This document shows, piece by piece, positions 29,706 to 36,640 of a stretch of 51,548 bases of DNA. The position numbers and the translations under genes are program-made. The stretch is taken from positions 1-51,548 of IMG/VR virus record IMGVR_UViG_3300044712_000759. The stretch is one strand, 5' to 3'. This stretch comes from a virus. The notes beneath the pieces were generated by a model that made no database searches, had not been told where the DNA came from, and saw nothing but the letters and a program-made list of their open reading frames with translations. Each line of letters starts with the position of its first letter. Positions within the stretch are counted from its first letter, which is position 1.

Positions 29706-29731
29706 ATAAAAAACGCCCCTCTCGGAGCGTT
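29706..29731 (-). terminator. Intrinsic terminator at the end of the late operon
   Basis: On the minus strand AACGCTCC (29731-29724), loop GAGA, GGGGCGTT (29719-29712) and a T-run. It ends transcription of the long late operon just after the gene at 29753. Confidence 0.88.
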
Positions 29732-29752
29732 CTTCAAAAACATGGATGAATA

Positions 29753-30325
29753 TCAATTCTCAAACACGATAGCCTTGTAGACAGGATCGCCGCAGGTTGC
29801 GCTGATCCTCTGAAGATATTGCCATTTACCGAACTGAATAAACAAAAACCGGTGCGACCGTTTTTTATAGAATGTTTCGGTAATCAGATTATTGTTTTCG
29901 TATAGTTGCCTCTCGCCCTGAAGTGAATCACCTGTTAATGTAAGTCGTGAAACATACCGCCAACACTTCCCGGAGTCACGAAGTACCCACGTATGGCCGT
30001 CGAGCTTGTTTATATAGACAGGCTTTGGAATGGTATCTTTAACATGGCTGGTAATATAAATGATCTTTTCGACCTGTTTAGGTTTGATCTTCAGTGCTGC
30101 AGCCAGAGAGTCGCGTTCATGCTTTAACCGTCCGGTAACTTCCTTTTCCCTTAGGTGAAGAATGGTTATCTGCCTACTGTCTTCGAGAAGCTGGTAATTA
30201 TTCTCTGCCAGACGGCCTATCTCAGTTTTAAGCCTGTTGATCCGTCCCGACTGTATTTTCACCGCCGCCGAGAACCCCAGCAACAGGATCACCACCACTA
30301 TCCAAACAAGCGTTTTTATTTTCAT
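29753..30325 (-). CDS. Membrane-anchored coiled-coil protein, possible inner-membrane spanin
   Basis: The product is 190 residues: a short N-terminal membrane segment (LVWIVVVILLLGFSAAV), a coiled coil over about residues 30-80 (INRLKTEIGRLAENNYQLLE ...), then a beta-type C-terminal domain (INKLDGHTWVLRDSGKCW). Topology fits an i-spanin or another envelope protein facing the periplasm. The gene lies in the late operon downstream of the endolysin but six genes away. It is also like phage proteins of unknown role in this position, so the spanin call is tentative. Confidence 0.5.
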   Translation of the reverse strand: MKIKTLVWIVVVILLLGFSAAVKIQSGRINRLKTEIGRLAENNYQLLEDSRQITILHLREKEVTGRLKHERDSLAAALKIKPKQVEKIIYITSHVKDTIPKPVYINKLDGHTWVLRDSGKCWRYVSRLTLTGDSLQGERQLYENNNLITETFYKKRSHRFLFIQFGKWQYLQRISATCGDPVYKAIVFEN

Positions 30326-30677
30326 TTGTCATTTTATAAAGTGTCATTTCATGCGCCATGATATTGAAGAAAACGGCGGCGGCATGGTCTTCGTCCGTTT
30401 CCCCGCAAAACCACTGCTCGCAGTGACGGAGCGCGGACTCTTTAAAGCGGTCGAGTTCATCCTGGCTATTTGCTTTCTCCCAGTTGCGGGAGTTATATTT
30501 CACTGCACCCCTCGCCATGAGCTCGGCAAAGCGGGTAATCATCTGGTGCTTATACGGCACCCCGGCGGCACGGATAAGATCAAAGCGGGCCTTCCCCTCG
30601 CTGGTATCTCGGACCATACCGGAGTCAAATTCTGACCTTTTGCCTGAGTCGAGTGTTTTAAATGTCTCCACTTGCAA
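30228..30677 (-). CDS. dATP/dGTP diphosphohydrolase-like protein (DUF5664)
   Basis: The product is 149 residues from a TTG start (GTG at 30671 is an alternative; both overlap the upstream gene). SGMVRDTSEGKARFDLIRAA near residue 20 and DEDHAAAVFFNIMAHEMTLY near residue 95 are the family's two conserved regions, an all-alpha MazG/HD-like nucleotide pyrophosphatase fold. It should hydrolyse purine dNTPs and so shape the nucleotide pool during infection. No purZ-like gene for base replacement is present. The last 100 bases overlap the coiled-coil gene. Confidence 0.75.
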   Translation of the reverse strand: MQVETFKTLDSGKRSEFDSGMVRDTSEGKARFDLIRAAGVPYKHQMITRFAELMARGAVKYNSRNWEKANSQDELDRFKESALRHCEQWFCGETDEDHAAAVFFNIMAHEMTLYKMTNENKNACLDSGGDPVAGVLGGGENTVGTDQQA

Positions 30678-31005
30678 TGCTTCGTTTTAGGATTTCAAGA
30701 TCATAATATATAGGTATCATCAGCTGCTTGGCGTATTCGAGTTCACGGCGGGTACCTTCCGACGTTTCCCATCCCTGGCAGACAAAGACAAAATCAACGC
30801 ACTCTAGCCAGGGAATATTATTGCTGAAAAAATCCTCATAGGTGAAATTCCCGTCAACCAGTCCCTCGAGAAAGTCATTACACGGCACAAAGACACTCAC
30901 CCCTATTTCGCGGAGTTTCTTTGCCGTCTTTATCATCACGTGCATATTCCGGATGTACCCAACAGCATCCGCATTGAGCTTGCCCGCGACATAGCATTTT
31001 AACAT
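30658..31005 (-). CDS. DUF4406 / nucleoside deoxyribosyltransferase-like protein
   Basis: Start ATG 31005 (MLKCYVAGKLNADAVGYIRN); GTG 31017 overlapping the upstream stop is an alternative. About 115 residues. CYVAGKL, VFVPCNDF, VDFVFVCQGWETSEGTRREL with the G-W-x-x-S-x-G-x3-E pattern match DUF4406, which is related to nucleoside 2-deoxyribosyltransferases. It probably acts on nucleosides or nucleotides in the cytoplasm. Its neighbour is the dNTP diphosphohydrolase. Confidence 0.75.
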   Translation of the reverse strand: MLKCYVAGKLNADAVGYIRNMHVMIKTAKKLREIGVSVFVPCNDFLEGLVDGNFTYEDFFSNNIPWLECVDFVFVCQGWETSEGTRRELEYAKQLMIPIYYDLEILKRSIASGDI

Positions 31006-31013
31006 TGTTGATC

Positions 31014-32096
31014 TCACTTGTCGTATCTTTTTAGCCAGAAATTAATTCGATTGAACTCCCCGTATTTCGGATGGACCATCCATGCACTTTGTGAGGGGTC
31101 ACTATGACGGCCGGATGAATGATCGTAGGCATCCGTGCCGGAGACGGACCCGCCGCCTGAATAAAGCGGTGCATCAAACGGCGTGTGAAAGTGTCCGTGT
31201 ACGATCTTATGAAAACCTATCTCTTTGGCAAGTTTATTATCCTGCATGATCAGGTGCTGGCGGGCCGTTGACTCGCGGGCCGTCCGGCGTTCGATGCCAT
31301 ACCAGGGAATACCCATCCATGCTTTAACCCCGTGCATGTGGGTTATTAGATAGTTACGGGTGCTGACCTTAATAACCTTTTCGTGCATGGCGTGAATATT
31401 GAACTTCACGTTCTGATGCTTTGCCAGGTATGCCTCCATGAGCTTTGCAACCAGGTAGCCGTAAGAATTCACCCCTGCCTCTTTTGCCTGTGGCTTTTTC
31501 GTGAGACGGCTGTGATTATCTTCAGTAAGGAAGTCAACAATGACCTCATCGAAATACGGAGCCAGCAGCGCGATCTGTTTGAAGTGCGATTGTGCGGCCC
31601 TGACGACTTGCTCCGGCACAGGGAAGGCGTTCGTAACCCTCAGTTCCTCATGTATGTCGCCACTGATCAGGTCGCCGGTAAATATCACATGGCACTTTTT
31701 AATTTTGTAGGCCGTGCGGTGCATCTGAACCCAGTCATTAAATCCCTGTGCAAATCCGATATTTCGTCGGTCGCAAATCTCAGGATTAAACTCGTTGAAA
31801 TACTCGATCTCATCCGGTTCCTGGACTGCTCCCATGTGGCTGTCAGTTACGTGCATGACCGGCACTATCTCGGTATCGCTCTTTTTCTTCTCGGTATAAA
31901 CCTTTGAGAACTGCGACTCGAGCGGTGCGACCGGTTCGATGTAGGATATTACCCGATTGAAAAACACTTCGAGTTTTCCGTGTTCCTTCCGGTACTCCCG
32001 GAGTATGAAGTCCTTTTCAGCAAGTTCGCGGTGTAGTTGCTGTTTTTCCTCGTCTGTGCGGGCGCGGAGTTCGTCACCTGATAGAAAATCACTCAT
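31014..32096 (-). CDS. Calcineurin-like metallophosphoesterase
   Basis: The product is 360 residues. After a helical N-terminal part (EEKQQLHRELAEKDFILREY) the metal motifs follow in order: MHVTDSHMG near residue 82, FTGDLISGD near 140, TEDNHSR (in place of GNHD) near 190, ITHMHG near 250 and VHGHFH near 295. It is a di-metal phosphatase or nuclease in the cytoplasm. The family includes SbcD/Mre11, so it might pair with the SbcC-like ATPase at 24724, but it is in the late operon 5 kb away. Phage protein phosphatase is the other possibility. Confidence 0.75.
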   Translation of the reverse strand: MSDFLSGDELRARTDEEKQQLHRELAEKDFILREYRKEHGKLEVFFNRVISYIEPVAPLESQFSKVYTEKKKSDTEIVPVMHVTDSHMGAVQEPDEIEYFNEFNPEICDRRNIGFAQGFNDWVQMHRTAYKIKKCHVIFTGDLISGDIHEELRVTNAFPVPEQVVRAAQSHFKQIALLAPYFDEVIVDFLTEDNHSRLTKKPQAKEAGVNSYGYLVAKLMEAYLAKHQNVKFNIHAMHEKVIKVSTRNYLITHMHGVKAWMGIPWYGIERRTARESTARQHLIMQDNKLAKEIGFHKIVHGHFHTPFDAPLYSGGGSVSGTDAYDHSSGRHSDPSQSAWMVHPKYGEFNRINFWLKRYDK

Positions 32097-32578
32097 TGCA
32101 AAACCCCCTCTGTTTTCATTGTGCGGATACTCTGAATACTTCCATAATAGACAACCCCGTCGGCACGGCCCCTGTGTTCAGTTAGTTCAGGCTGCTTTAG
32201 CGCGTCCCGATATCCTGGCTTGCCAAACATGCCCAGGCTTCTCAGCATTGCGCCCTCTTCGATAAACTTCCCGGCTGGTATCTCCGCAATAAATGTTCTG
32301 ATTGCAAACACTTTGTCATGCTTGCGGCGTATATCAGCTTCAGTTAACATAATGGTTTGAGTTGGTATGATAGCTTCAGTTGTGCCAGCTTTGAGCGGAT
32401 GTACGTCGTATTTCTCCCGGGAAAATAACATCTTTGGATTTGGGCTTTTACTGATGAGGTAATCCTTCACAGCTCCCCGGTATAGTTTTAGTTGCGCTTC
32501 CGCTTCGGTAAATGAAGGGAACGATTGAATAAATACGCCTGTATGATTGTCATAATGATGAACTGGTTCTAGTTTCAT
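32093..32578 (-). CDS. Hypothetical protein, 161 residues
   Basis: A soluble protein starting MKLEPVHHYDNHTGVFIQSF, with IMLTEADIRRKHDKVFAIRT and FIAEIPAGKFIEEGAMLRSL in the second half. The spacing of aromatic and basic residues in the last part suggests a small winged-helix or DNA-binding fold, but I recognise no family. Coupled on both sides by ATGA, between holin and phosphoesterase. Confidence 0.5.
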   Translation of the reverse strand: MKLEPVHHYDNHTGVFIQSFPSFTEAEAQLKLYRGAVKDYLISKSPNPKMLFSREKYDVHPLKAGTTEAIIPTQTIMLTEADIRRKHDKVFAIRTFIAEIPAGKFIEEGAMLRSLGMFGKPGYRDALKQPELTEHRGRADGVVYYGSIQSIRTMKTEGVLQ

Positions 32579-32913
32579 GATTCTGGATTTTGTTTAACAC
32601 TCTCTGTTTTGGCCTTAAATAATTTATAAAATAGGGACGTGAGGCCGAGTCCCAAAAGGAACGCCATGAGCCAAGACCCCGGCACCTTAATTTTGATAGG
32701 TAGTTCTGATAGTATCTGGTCGAAGTTTATTTCTGTCCCTGGAGCGAACAGCAGTATCATCAGGGCAATATCCAGCAGTAAGGTAGTGGATAGCTCCGGC
32801 CAGTTATTGCGTAGCCAGAAACGCACGGAAAAGGGCTTATTCTTGTCACCCCTATGTGCATACCGATTTATGAAGTAAATCAGTATTCCCAAAATGTTAA
32901 GCAGTATTTTCAT
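32575..32913 (-). CDS. Probable holin with two or three membrane segments
   Basis: The product is 112 residues: an N-terminal hydrophobic segment (MKILLNILGILIYFINRY), a second (TTLLLDIALMILLF) and a third (SWLMAFLLGLGLTSLFYKLF), with a charged tail (KAKTESVKQNPES). It lies one base after the endolysin stop. Position and topology support a holin that releases the endolysin. No sequence family is recognised. Confidence 0.65.
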   Translation of the reverse strand: MKILLNILGILIYFINRYAHRGDKNKPFSVRFWLRNNWPELSTTLLLDIALMILLFAPGTEINFDQILSELPIKIKVPGSWLMAFLLGLGLTSLFYKLFKAKTESVKQNPES

Positions 32914-32914
32914 A

Positions 32915-33406
32915 TCAATCTATAAATTTGCAGTTATTAACTCTGTTCAGCCACCCCGGGAGAAATACCGAAAGCTCCGGTTTCTTCTGAGATAACTTGA
33001 CGTAAAAGGCTTTCCGGGTCTTTTTAAACTCGTCAACCAAATCACCTTTATATTCGTTTACGAGCCGTTCTGTCTGCGGTCCTATCCTTCCGTCCTTGTC
33101 GGCACCAATAACGCCCTGAAGCATCCGTATTGAAGTCTGCAGGCCAGCATTGACCCCCATGTCAAAAAGCTCAAGCGTGACCTCTGGTGTTTTAATGTTC
33201 GTCAGGTGCATCGGCGTCCAGTAGTCATTGAAATAAATATCTATGGCCATCGCCTTTGTCAGATACTTAATGTTGATGTCCGGATAGTTCCGTTTACATA
33301 TCCCATACTTTGTCTCTCCTCCCGGGTCGGAAGGATGGTTTGAGTAGCCGCCCTCAAGTCGAAGGACGACCTCGATACATCGATTAAAGATTTCCGGGTA
33401 TGCCAT
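32915..33406 (-). CDS. Endolysin: glycosyl hydrolase family 108 muramidase
   Basis: The product is 163 residues. VLRLEGGYSNHPSDPGGETKYGI carries the catalytic Glu of the EGGY motif typical of GH108 (residue about 18). The C-terminal half (MLQGVIGADKDGRIGPQTERL) is the peptidoglycan-binding 3 domain. It cuts the glycan backbone of peptidoglycan. No signal peptide is visible, so it needs the holin. It overlaps the cysteine-rich gene upstream by 23 bases. Confidence 0.93.
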   Translation of the reverse strand: MAYPEIFNRCIEVVLRLEGGYSNHPSDPGGETKYGICKRNYPDINIKYLTKAMAIDIYFNDYWTPMHLTNIKTPEVTLELFDMGVNAGLQTSIRMLQGVIGADKDGRIGPQTERLVNEYKGDLVDEFKKTRKAFYVKLSQKKPELSVFLPGWLNRVNNCKFID

Positions 33407-33590
33407 GACTGAGGTTTTTCGTTCTGGTCCCGGGACGTATCTCTCCCTTGCGCTGACATACCGGCGGCGGTATCATCACCGGCGGGTCTACCTGAAGGTT
33501 ATAAGCCGGTGCCGGGCAGTCGTCCATTGACTGGCAATACTTACACTGCCGATACTCATGTTCGACCAAATCACGGTTTTTGATATCCAT
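33384..33590 (-). CDS. Small cysteine- and proline-rich protein
   Basis: The product is 68 residues with CKYCQSMDDCPAPAYN and PPVMIPPPVCQRKG: four or more cysteines and a proline-rich stretch. It has no clear signal peptide. It lies in the lysis block, overlaps the endolysin gene and could be a zinc-binding or outer-membrane spanin-like partner, but this is a guess. Confidence 0.4.
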   Translation of the reverse strand: MDIKNRDLVEHEYRQCKYCQSMDDCPAPAYNLQVDPPVMIPPPVCQRKGEIRPGTRTKNLSHGIPGNL

Positions 33591-33593
33591 TTG

Positions 33594-33881
33594 TCAGGCG
33601 ACTTTCTGTTCCAGTACCCTAACCTTTTCTTTGAGATCATCAATAACCTCGACTTTTTGTTCAAGGCATTTGATTCGTCCTTCGTGACCTTTAACAGTTC
33701 TGATCAGTTTTGTGAGATCTTCAGAGTTCATCTTCTGCATCTCATAGATAATCCCCATAGCCCGAAGATTGATGTGCAGAATGTCTAGTGCGTTGCCTTT
33801 TTTCGCCCCTTCAATTATGTCGGGGTTAATCGGGAAATTGTCGAGTTCAAAGATCTCGCTGTGTGTTTTCGTGTTTTTCAT
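33594..33881 (-). CDS. Coiled-coil protein in the lysis block
   Basis: The product is 95 residues with a C-terminal coiled coil (GHEGRIKCLEQKVEVIDDLK, then EKVRVLEQKVA). No membrane segment. The start lies inside the 50-codon membrane gene at 33847. The function is unknown; coiled-coil partners of XhlA-type membrane proteins look similar. Confidence 0.45.
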   Translation of the reverse strand: MKNTKTHSEIFELDNFPINPDIIEGAKKGNALDILHINLRAMGIIYEMQKMNSEDLTKLIRTVKGHEGRIKCLEQKVEVIDDLKEKVRVLEQKVA

Positions 33882-33999
33882 TGACTTCTCTTTTTTTATT
33901 GAGTTTAATTGCCTGCCGTAAAAAAATTAAAAGTGCGCCAGCTACGGCAGCTGCTATTATTATTAATCCATGAGCGGTATTTTCATTTATCAGTGCCAT
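33847..33999 (-). CDS. 50-residue single-span membrane protein
   Basis: ATG at 33999-33997, TGA at 33849-33847. Opens MALINENTAHGLIIIAAAVA, continues GALLIFLRQAIKLNKKREVN: a short outside part, one membrane span and a basic inside tail. It overlaps the genes on both sides by 17 and 35 bases. The sequence is typical of small phage membrane proteins (holin, pinholin or antiholin). Confidence 0.5.
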   Translation of the reverse strand: MALINENTAHGLIIIAAAVAGALLIFLRQAIKLNKKREVNEKHENTQRDL

Positions 34000-34447
34000 T
34001 TTTCAATGGAACAATCGTTGTTTTAAATTCCCGTTTTTGCTGAAGTTCCTTTAACAGCCTGTCAATTCCCCCGGTCAGTTCAGCATACTGTTCCTTACTA
34101 ATTCCAGGGTTCACTTTAAGGCTCTGCTTGTAGTTCAGGATAAACCCGTCGAGCTTTTCATTTAGTTCGGTTACATCATACTGAAGGGACAGGATAGATT
34201 TATAGGTCATTCCGGTTGTGTCTGCAATGCCTCTTTGCTGTGCAATGCTTTCCTTTAATAATGTTCTGGCAATGGAAATATCTTTGCGTATCGAATCCCT
34301 TTCAGCCTCTTTTGCATAACTCCCCTTACCGACCCCGACCCCGTAGGCAAACACAATTCCCACAGCACCGGTAATGCTGATCAGCAATGCCTTATACTGA
34401 CCGAGAGCTTTGAAGAATTGAGCCTTTGTTATTTCATTTTCTGCCAT
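33983..34447 (-). CDS. Membrane-anchored coiled-coil protein (XhlA or spanin-like)
   Basis: The product is 154 residues: soluble start (MAENEITKAQFFKALGQYKA), one membrane segment (LLISITGAVGIVFAYGVGVG), then a long helical part (ERDSIRKDISIARTLLKESI ... GGIDRLLKELQQKREFKTTI). It is probably anchored in the inner membrane with the helix in the periplasm and lies in the lysis block. Its ATG overlaps the stop of the 24-codon peptide gene (TAATG). Confidence 0.55.
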   Translation of the reverse strand: MAENEITKAQFFKALGQYKALLISITGAVGIVFAYGVGVGKGSYAKEAERDSIRKDISIARTLLKESIAQQRGIADTTGMTYKSILSLQYDVTELNEKLDGFILNYKQSLKVNPGISKEQYAELTGGIDRLLKELQQKREFKTTIVPLKNGTDK

Positions 34448-34521
34448 TAATGAAAATATTTATGAAAAATTATCATCAGCAGGATCGCAAAGATTAGCCA
34501 GTAGAGGGGTGGGATTCTCAT
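34447..34521 (-). CDS. 24-residue hydrophobic peptide gene
   Basis: ATG at 34521 overlaps the upstream stop as ATGA; TAA overlaps the next ATG as TAATG. The peptide starts MRIPPLYWLIFAILLMII and ends FHKYFH, one membrane span. The double coupling is the evidence for translation. It may be a small lysis regulator. Confidence 0.45.
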   Translation of the reverse strand: MRIPPLYWLIFAILLMIIFHKYFH

Positions 34522-34685
34522 GGCTGTTCAAAGTAGTTTCTTTTTTCCGCTGGAATATCTTCATACGTGTTATACTCCTCGACCCTATTGACCGTTTCTA
34601 TCCTGCCGGTGAAAAGCCCTGCAAAAGCAACATTTTCGTCGGCATCATAAACGATCACATACTTGTTTGTTATTCTTTTATCCAT
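34518..34685 (-). CDS. 55-residue hypothetical protein
   Basis: ATG at 34685, TGA at 34520-34518. The product opens MDKRITNKYVIVYDADENVA and ends DIPAEKRNYFEQP, a small soluble alpha/beta protein. It starts just after the tail fibre stop and is coupled to the hydrophobic peptide gene. I reject the plus-strand frame over the same bases. Confidence 0.5.
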   Translation of the reverse strand: MDKRITNKYVIVYDADENVAFAGLFTGRIETVNRVEEYNTYEDIPAEKRNYFEQP

Positions 34686-34687
34686 GA

Positions 34688-35833
34688 CTAATTAGTTAAT
34701 ACAGTGCAAGCTGTATGGGTATATCCGCTATTTGTTGTTGTTAATTTTGCAACGGCAGCATCAGAAGCCGATGTTCTTGCTGCATTTGATCCTTGTAATG
34801 TGATTGTTTTGCCACTCATTGAATTACTGGCCGCCATGTCAATCAGAATATTATCAATCATCGTAGATGAATAGCCATAACCAATGCTTGGATTAATTAG
34901 TACAGTTGCATTTGACCATGTGGCTCCGGGAGTGTACGTGTTCATGTGGCAGGAAAAAAGCTCCAAATCAAGAACCCCATTAACCATATTATTTAAGCCT
35001 ATATCTCCACCTAATGTGCAATTTGCAGAACTAAAGTAAAGTGATGTTAAATTTGTGAGATTTGTAAGGTTGCCGGATACAGCAGATGACCCATTTAAAA
35101 ACACACAAAATGTTAATGACGTGTTATTAGAAATATCCCCATACCAAGTATTATTGCCATTAACATTTAAAATTGTATTATTAGTAAATTTTGATATATC
35201 TGCATTATTAGATGGAGCGTTAGCTTGTGAAAGCCATCCTCTTGTCGCACCAGTGCCACCTAATTTTGTTACAAGTAATGGGTTGGGAAATTTTAAATTA
35301 GAATTACCAGAAGTTACTTTTATATACCTTGTTCTTAAAGTTGTGTCTGTACTTGCAACAACATCCCATGACTGACTTTGATCTGCTGTTCCGCCAGAAT
35401 CAGAATAAAAATATCCATTCCCATCAAGCGTTAACGTACAATTCGATGAGACTTGAATTTGTAATGTAGCCACTCCTGCCCCTGTTCCGGTAGAAGTAAG
35501 CACCATTTTATAAAGAACATTATTAGTCACCGCTTTGGTCATTCCAGATGACTTGCCACATACAATAGTTAATGAATTACCATATACAACTGCTGTGCTT
35601 AAAGTGAGGGTAAGTATTTTATTTGTGGCATCTCTTGAAAGCGACGATACTGTAAATCCCGAAATGGTAAAGTCAGAAGCGACAAGCGTTGTGTTTTCCT
35701 TTGTAAAGGTCATGACAACTTTTGTGGGATCAGCATCCTCGACCGTTGCCGATGTCATGCTTGACCAGTATGATTTCCATAAATTGCCCGACTTTACCCC
35801 AAGCGCACTTAAACCCCTTAAAGGTGATAACAT
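34688..35833 (-). CDS. Putative tail fibre / adhesin with repeat-rich beta structure
   Basis: The product is 381 residues, rich in Thr, Ser and Asn. Residues 30-105 (VVMTFTKENTTLVASDFTIS ... LTLTLSTAVVYGNSLTIVCG) resemble an SwmB-like Ig domain, a beta-rich middle follows, and residues 230-300 (NTSLTFCVFLNGSSAVSGNL, TNLTNLTSLYFSS) look like an irregular leucine-rich ladder. Such proteins bind cell-surface glycans or proteins. It lies at the end of the tail operon where host-recognition genes sit. Base composition is clearly more AT-rich than the tail genes around it, which points to exchange. Confidence 0.6.
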   Translation of the reverse strand: MLSPLRGLSALGVKSGNLWKSYWSSMTSATVEDADPTKVVMTFTKENTTLVASDFTISGFTVSSLSRDATNKILTLTLSTAVVYGNSLTIVCGKSSGMTKAVTNNVLYKMVLTSTGTGAGVATLQIQVSSNCTLTLDGNGYFYSDSGGTADQSQSWDVVASTDTTLRTRYIKVTSGNSNLKFPNPLLVTKLGGTGATRGWLSQANAPSNNADISKFTNNTILNVNGNNTWYGDISNNTSLTFCVFLNGSSAVSGNLTNLTNLTSLYFSSANCTLGGDIGLNNMVNGVLDLELFSCHMNTYTPGATWSNATVLINPSIGYGYSSTMIDNILIDMAASNSMSGKTITLQGSNAARTSASDAAVAKLTTTNSGYTHTACTVLTN

Positions 35834-35851
35834 AGCTTTGAATTTTAGTGA

Positions 35852-36172
35852 TTATACGCCTGCATTATTCAGCTTGTCGAGCAGCAGCATAACGCTGTTT
35901 GTTGACGAGGCCAATGTGATAGAGGTGATCGGATCTTCGAACGGCACGAAGTCAATCCCGGCCAGCAGGTTGGCATTCATCCAGGACTCACCTGTCACCA
36001 CACCACTTGCGCCCGTATCTGTTTCAATTTTCGTTACTGAGGTAATCACAGTATTATCCACACGGACAATAGCGGCATACGCTTTATAACCGGTCTTTAC
36101 GGCAGTAGGTCCGGATGCAGTTACTATCTGGCACCCATTCGACCCTACGAGTTTTCCTAATTCTGATAACAT
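35852..36172 (-). CDS. Small tail-associated hypothetical protein
   Basis: The product is 106 residues (MLSELGKLVGSNGCQIVTAS ... ITSVTKIETDTGASGVVTGE), beta-rich with glycines and no signal. It sits between two putative fibre genes and is likely a virion component. No family is recognised. Confidence 0.5.
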   Translation of the reverse strand: MLSELGKLVGSNGCQIVTASGPTAVKTGYKAYAAIVRVDNTVITSVTKIETDTGASGVVTGESWMNANLLAGIDFVPFEDPITSITLASSTNSVMLLLDKLNNAGV

Positions 36173-36191
36173 TGGTTTGAGTATTAAGTTA

Positions 36192-36629
36192 TTAATCTAT
36201 GTTTACTGTTAAATCTCCTATTTCAAAGCGGGGAGTATTGCCGGGACTTACGGACATATTGCTCTGAAGTGCGCCCCATTTATCACCGTCGTCAACATTT
36301 ACTCCCGATGCTCTGTTTATCGTAAATCCAATGACGACATTTGTTCCAGATACACACTGCCCGAACACAACGGCCGAGGCATTGCTCATAGTGTCTCCGA
36401 CGATTGTAAATCCGGCACTCGACCTTTCAAGCGGCGCGCGCTGATAGCCTGTATAATTACATTCAACCCCGCTGGACGAATCCGTTGCAGCTTCGGTATA
36501 TAGTGCAATCCATAAATAACCCGGAGTTGAACTTCCCCGTAGTCCGGTAGCGTCACCAATATTCGGGATATTAGCATTTTGATAATAATGCTTTAAAAAA
36601 TCATTTTCAAACCCGTCTCTTGCACTCAT
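36192..36629 (-). CDS. Putative tail fibre / baseplate protein
   Basis: The product is 145 residues. GLRGSSTPGYLWIALYTEAA and NYTGYQRAPLERSSAGFTIV follow a pattern seen in small phage tail-fibre-like proteins (LWxALxT followed by YTGYxR), then a beta-rich end. Probably structural. It lies between the FISUMP protein and small tail genes. Confidence 0.6.
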   Translation of the reverse strand: MSARDGFENDFLKHYYQNANIPNIGDATGLRGSSTPGYLWIALYTEAATDSSSGVECNYTGYQRAPLERSSAGFTIVGDTMSNASAVVFGQCVSGTNVVIGFTINRASGVNVDDGDKWGALQSNMSVSPGNTPRFEIGDLTVNID

Positions 36630-36640
36630 ATCTATTTTAT

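Noticed and set aside
30228-30677. Sign of a modified (diaminopurine) genome from the dATP/dGTP diphosphohydrolase
   Set aside because: No PurZ-like gene or matching DNA polymerase is visible in the window.
34509-34691. Plus-strand 60-codon frame
   Set aside because: The minus strand over the same bases holds coupled genes of 55 and 24 codons, in the direction of the operon.
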